From Clostridiales bacterium (GTDB lineage: Bacteria; Bacillota; Clostridia; Lachnospirales; Lachnospiraceae): a stretch of DNA of 64,000 bases. The notes under the pieces were generated by a model. It searched no databases and was not told the origin of the DNA. It worked only from the letters and a program-made list of their open reading frames with translations. Where the stretch lies: the NCBI GenBank assembly GCA_020859985.1, contig JAJBVD010000083.1:62001-126000 (forward strand), written 5' to 3'. The translations under genes were made by a program, and so were the position numbers. Below are positions 60,911 through 64,000 of this stretch, piece after piece (the stretch's first letter is position 1; each line of letters starts with the position of its first letter).

Positions 60911-63556
60911 ATGGGCATGGATTACAGTAAAATCAATGACTGGATTCTGCGCGAGGACTGCTTTGATTCTACGCATCTGGGGAAGACCGAGGCGGTCATG
61001 TCGCTGGGAAATGGCTATCTGGGTCTCCGCAGCGCCACTGAGGAGCGCTATCTGAATGAGACGCGGGATCTGCTTATCAACGGGACGTTCAACAAGTGTG
61101 ACCCGACAGCCGTGACAGAGCTTCCGAATGCGGCGGATATGACGGCCATCGAATTGTGGCTGAACGGTGAGCGCTTTACGCTGGAGCAGGGTCAGATTGA
61201 AGCGTATTCAAAAGAACTGAATATCCGTACTGCCGAGCTGACCAGAGAAGTCGTCTGGGTTTCTCCGAAGGGCGACCGGGTAAAACTGAATTTCCGGCGG
61301 GCGGTTTCCTTAACAAGGCTGCACGATTTCGCAAGCCGCGTGGAGATCACGCCGCTGCCGGATGCAGGAAGCGACGATGCGGCCGGACATCAGACTATGG
61401 ATTGCAGCAGCGATGCAGGACACCAGACTATGGATTGCGGCAGAGATCGAAATCGTGATTCGAAAGATTCACCGGCATCCGCGATAACAGTAAAAATCAA
61501 ATCCGGCATTGACGGCCGGGTGACAAATACCGGCGCCCAGCATTTTACGGACGGGGACAAGCGCTTCTATGAGAACCGCTATATCCAGTACATTCCGACG
61601 ACGACTGAGTCCGGGATCACGTTTGTGCTGAACACGGGGCATCGGTTCCTAATAAGCGGCCGGAAAGATGAAGTGCTTCGTTCGGCCGGACTAGGTGAGG
61701 AAGAATCATGCGAAAAAATCGGTGAGAATACCGGAGAAAACCGTGAGAATCTCACGGAACTTGATCTTCCGACACAGATCTATATGGAGCTGCGCAGAGC
61801 TTACGGCGGCTATGAAGTGAAGGTGGAGCAGGGGGAGACTTTTGTAATCGAAAAGCATTGCAACGTCTATACCACCCGTGACTTTGATACGCAGGACATG
61901 AGCGTTCCCAAACTGCAGAACTTCTCTCTGAATGAGCTGAAAAAGCAGGTGAGCGCAGGCTATGACCGGCTTGCGAAGGAGACGGCGCGGGCATGGAAGG
62001 AACAGGTGTGGGATCGTGTACCGATCACGATAGAAGGAGACGCTTCGCGTGGGGCTGATGCTGCAGCCTGGGATCAGTTCGCAATTCGTTTTTCACAGTA
62101 TCACCTGCGGCTGATGCTGCCGGCACATGACAACCGCATGAATATCGGAGCTAAGGGACTTTCCGGAGAAGGGTATCGGGGGCACTGTTTCTGGGATACG
62201 GAGATTTTCCTGCTTCCCTATTATGCGTTTACACAGCCGGAGGCGGCGCGGAAGCTGGAGGAATACCGCTACTTTTCCCTTCCGGGCGCTCATGCCAAAG
62301 CCGCGCACAACGGCTATCGGGGAGCAATGTTCCCCTGGGAATCCGCGTGGCTTGACGACGGTGAGGTGACGCCGGAATATCAGGATGTGGACATCATCAC
62401 GGGACTGCCGATCAAGGTCTGGTCCGGCTTTATCGAGCAGCACATCACGGCAGATGTCGCGTTCGGCGTGTGGCAGTATTATTCGATCACTGGCGATCAG
62501 GACTATATGGACCGCTATGGCTACGAACTGATCTTTGATACGGCCCGCTTCTGGGTATCCCGTCTGGAGGACAAATGCCGTCAGATTCATGAGAGTGTGA
62601 ATCCGGAAACAGGCGTCACGGAATTTTCCGAGACGGTGACGGAGGACGGCCTTTACCATATCTGCGATGTGGTCGGACCGGACGAATACAAGGAACACAA
62701 GACAGATAACGCCTTTACCAACTATCTGGCAGTCTGGAATATCCGCAAGGCGATGGAATATTATGAGCAGCTGCGCGAAGAAAAGCCGGAGCTTTACGCC
62801 GCACTGAATCAAAAGCTGGAGCTGGACGCATACTATCAGCAGTGGGCGGCAAAGGTGGACAAGGTCTTTTTACCGGTACCGAATGAGTGCGGCGTGCTGC
62901 CGCAGGATTCGACCTATCTGACGCTGAAGGACATCGACCTTTCCAAATACCGGGCGCAGACCTTTGTCAACGGATTGTTCCGCGACTACAATCTGACCCA
63001 GATCAATCAGATTCAGGTCAGCAAGCAGGCCGATGTTCTCGTGCTGTTCTTCCTGCTGGAGGATCTGTTCCCGCACGAGGTCAAGGCGGCGACCTGGGAA
63101 TATTACGCTGCACGGACGCTGCACGACTCCTCGCTTTCACTCTGTACGCACGCGGTACTCGCGGCGGATATGAGGCAGATGGATTTGGCCTATGACTTCT
63201 TTGAAAAGTCCGCGCAGATCGATCTCGGCCCAGTGATGACTACCTCAGACGCCGGTATTCATACGGCATCGTTTGGCGGCATCTGGCAGGGTGTGGTGTA
63301 TGGCTTTGGAGGTTTAAGAATGCTTGGCGGAAAGCTGCGCTTTGATCCGGCGCTGCCAAAAGAGTGGAACAGACTGGTCTACACGCTGATCTGGCAGGGA
63401 CAGAACCTGCAGGTCGAGGTGAAGCGGGAGGATGGCGTTCAGAAGGTTACGGTCACGAATCTTACGGCAGCGGCCTCACCCGAAGCGTCTGCTCCGATCG
63501 AACTGGAACTGTGCGGTGAGAAACGAGTACTGGAAACAGTGCTGACTGCTGGATAA
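60911..63556 (+). CDS. Glycoside hydrolase family 65 phosphorylase
   Basis: About 882 residues. Family 65 enzymes phosphorolyse alpha-linked disaccharides or glycosides (maltose, trehalose, kojibiose, nigerose) to beta-glucose 1-phosphate. N-terminal sandwich (1-300) starting WILREDCFDSTHLGKTEAVMSLGNGYLGLR; barrel with GHCFWDTEIFLLPYY and the general acid E592 in DVVGPDEYKEH; C-terminal sandwich. An insert at about 155-185 contains the repeated GHQTMDC (nucleotides 61381-61445), and another acidic insert at about 260-280 carries ENTGENRENL. Start at the ATG behind AGGAG; upstream extension rejected. Conserves energy from an imported glycoside. Confidence 0.92.
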   Translation: MGMDYSKINDWILREDCFDSTHLGKTEAVMSLGNGYLGLRSATEERYLNETRDLLINGTFNKCDPTAVTELPNAADMTAIELWLNGERFTLEQGQIEAYSKELNIRTAELTREVVWVSPKGDRVKLNFRRAVSLTRLHDFASRVEITPLPDAGSDDAAGHQTMDCSSDAGHQTMDCGRDRNRDSKDSPASAITVKIKSGIDGRVTNTGAQHFTDGDKRFYENRYIQYIPTTTESGITFVLNTGHRFLISGRKDEVLRSAGLGEEESCEKIGENTGENRENLTELDLPTQIYMELRRAYGGYEVKVEQGETFVIEKHCNVYTTRDFDTQDMSVPKLQNFSLNELKKQVSAGYDRLAKETARAWKEQVWDRVPITIEGDASRGADAAAWDQFAIRFSQYHLRLMLPAHDNRMNIGAKGLSGEGYRGHCFWDTEIFLLPYYAFTQPEAARKLEEYRYFSLPGAHAKAAHNGYRGAMFPWESAWLDDGEVTPEYQDVDIITGLPIKVWSGFIEQHITADVAFGVWQYYSITGDQDYMDRYGYELIFDTARFWVSRLEDKCRQIHESVNPETGVTEFSETVTEDGLYHICDVVGPDEYKEHKTDNAFTNYLAVWNIRKAMEYYEQLREEKPELYAALNQKLELDAYYQQWAAKVDKVFLPVPNECGVLPQDSTYLTLKDIDLSKYRAQTFVNGLFRDYNLTQINQIQVSKQADVLVLFFLLEDLFPHEVKAATWEYYAARTLHDSSLSLCTHAVLAADMRQMDLAYDFFEKSAQIDLGPVMTTSDAGIHTASFGGIWQGVVYGFGGLRMLGGKLRFDPALPKEWNRLVYTLIWQGQNLQVEVKREDGVQKVTVTNLTAAASPEASAPIELELCGEKRVLETVLTAG
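61381..61445 (+). repeat. Coding repeat in GH65
   Basis: GGACATCAGACTATGGATTG and GGACACCAGACTATGGATTG, 36 bases apart, in frame, coding GHQTMDC twice with Ser/Asp-rich ends. A recent in-frame duplication in a surface loop. Confidence 0.7.
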
Positions 63557-63710
63557 ATGCAGGTATTTATGCTAAAATGACAGAAATAAATTACACCTGT
63601 TTCATTACAGATGTATATGATCGGAGCAGAGGACGAAAGCCTTTTATAAGAAACAACGCTCCGGCAAGAAAAGGCTGTGAGAGATATCAGGAGATAAGGA
63701 GAAAGAGACA

Positions 63711-64000
63711 ATGGCAGAAAAAGTAACAGATCTGCGCTCGGCACTGGAGCTTTTAAAGACCATGCCGGGACAGCTGGTGGAGACAGACGTGGAAGTGGAG
63801 CCGATGGCGGAGCTTTCCGGTGTTTACCGCCATGTAGGTGCGGGCGGCACGGTACAGCGCCCGACGCAGGAAGGACCTGCGATGATTTTTAACAATGTGA
63901 AAGGCCATCCGGACGCGAAGGTGCTGATTGGTCTGCTTGCCAGCCGCAAGAGAGTGGGGGCGCTGCTTGACTGCGATCCGAAACGGCTTGGATTTTTACT
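63711..64000 (+). CDS. UbiD-family decarboxylase (3' end outside window)
   Basis: First 97 residues of a UbiD-like, prenylated-FMN-dependent decarboxylase (DLRSALELLKTMPGQLVETDVEVEPMAELSGVYRHVGAGGTVQRPTQEGPAMIFNNVKG as the standard N-terminal domain). Members remove CO2 from aromatic acids such as gallate, hydroxybenzoate and ferulate-type acids, or from prephenate-like and indole acids. The AAGGAG before the ATG is good. Placed behind a tannase-like esterase, so gallate decarboxylation to pyrogallol is a plausible role, but the specificity-determining part lies beyond the window. Confidence 0.85.
   Translation, partial: MAEKVTDLRSALELLKTMPGQLVETDVEVEPMAELSGVYRHVGAGGTVQRPTQEGPAMIFNNVKGHPDAKVLIGLLASRKRVGALLDCDPKRLGFL

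Overview
The window looks like a chromosomal piece of an anaerobic, plant- or host-glycan-degrading member of the Clostridia, most likely a Lachnospiraceae-type gut or rumen bacterium. The reasons are strong AGGAGG-type ribosome binding sites on nearly every gene, many cytoplasmic glycosidases (GH3, GH43, GH31, GH65), a YesM/YesN-type two-component system beside a sugar ABC transporter, a flavodiiron-rubredoxin oxygen/NO detoxification protein, and EFR1-type ferredoxins. No rRNA, tRNA, CRISPR array or transposase was found. The family-level assignment is inference.

Layout. 1-6.2 kb: end of a sulfotransferase gene, an HD hydrolase, an S66 peptidase, and cysD/cysNC, which make PAPS, the sulfotransferase donor. 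6.5-16.8 kb: a hemicellulose/oligosaccharide block (GH3, esterase, domain-swapped GH3, GH43) followed by a DUF89 phosphatase and an M18 aminopeptidase. 16.8-22.6 kb: RluA pseudouridine synthase, an XRE/HipA-like kinase pair on a consensus promoter, a DUF134-NifX fusion, and an ECF sigma/anti-sigma pair. 22.8-24.8 kb: an AT-rich AAA ATPase + RloB pair of the AbiL/RloAB defence type. 24.8-33.3 kb: MerR regulator with a redox operon, DUF362 protein, GH31 with a structured leader, AraC regulator, nitroreductase and EFR1 ferredoxin. 33.6-34.5 kb: a strong promoter, a compact structured RNA ending in a terminator, then a PBECR4-type nuclease gene, the layout of an RNA-antitoxin module. 34.6-42.6 kb: small accessory genes, a decayed tandem duplication (36.06-38.89 kb), TetR with a membrane protein, a metallophosphoesterase and a Fic protein. 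43-45.5 kb: flavodiiron-rubredoxin and a HAD phosphatase interrupted by a stop. 45.6-54.5 kb: AraC-type response regulator, sensor-less histidine kinase, an RbsA-like protein that has lost all ATPase motifs, then a working sugar ABC transporter. 55.4-64 kb: LysR regulator divergent from a GPH transporter, esterase, tannase-like esterase, GH65 phosphorylase and the start of a UbiD decarboxylase, which together suggest use of phenolic-acyl or phenolic glycosides.

The strongest candidates for something undescribed are (i) the RNA-terminator-PBECR4 unit at 33.6-34.5 kb and (ii) the pseudo-ATPase at 48.3-49.7 kb sitting between a truncated histidine kinase and a sugar transporter. A third is the 180-base highly folded intergenic segment at 50.87-51.05 kb. 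All RNA pairings were made by eye, and no database search was run; family names rest on recognised motifs.
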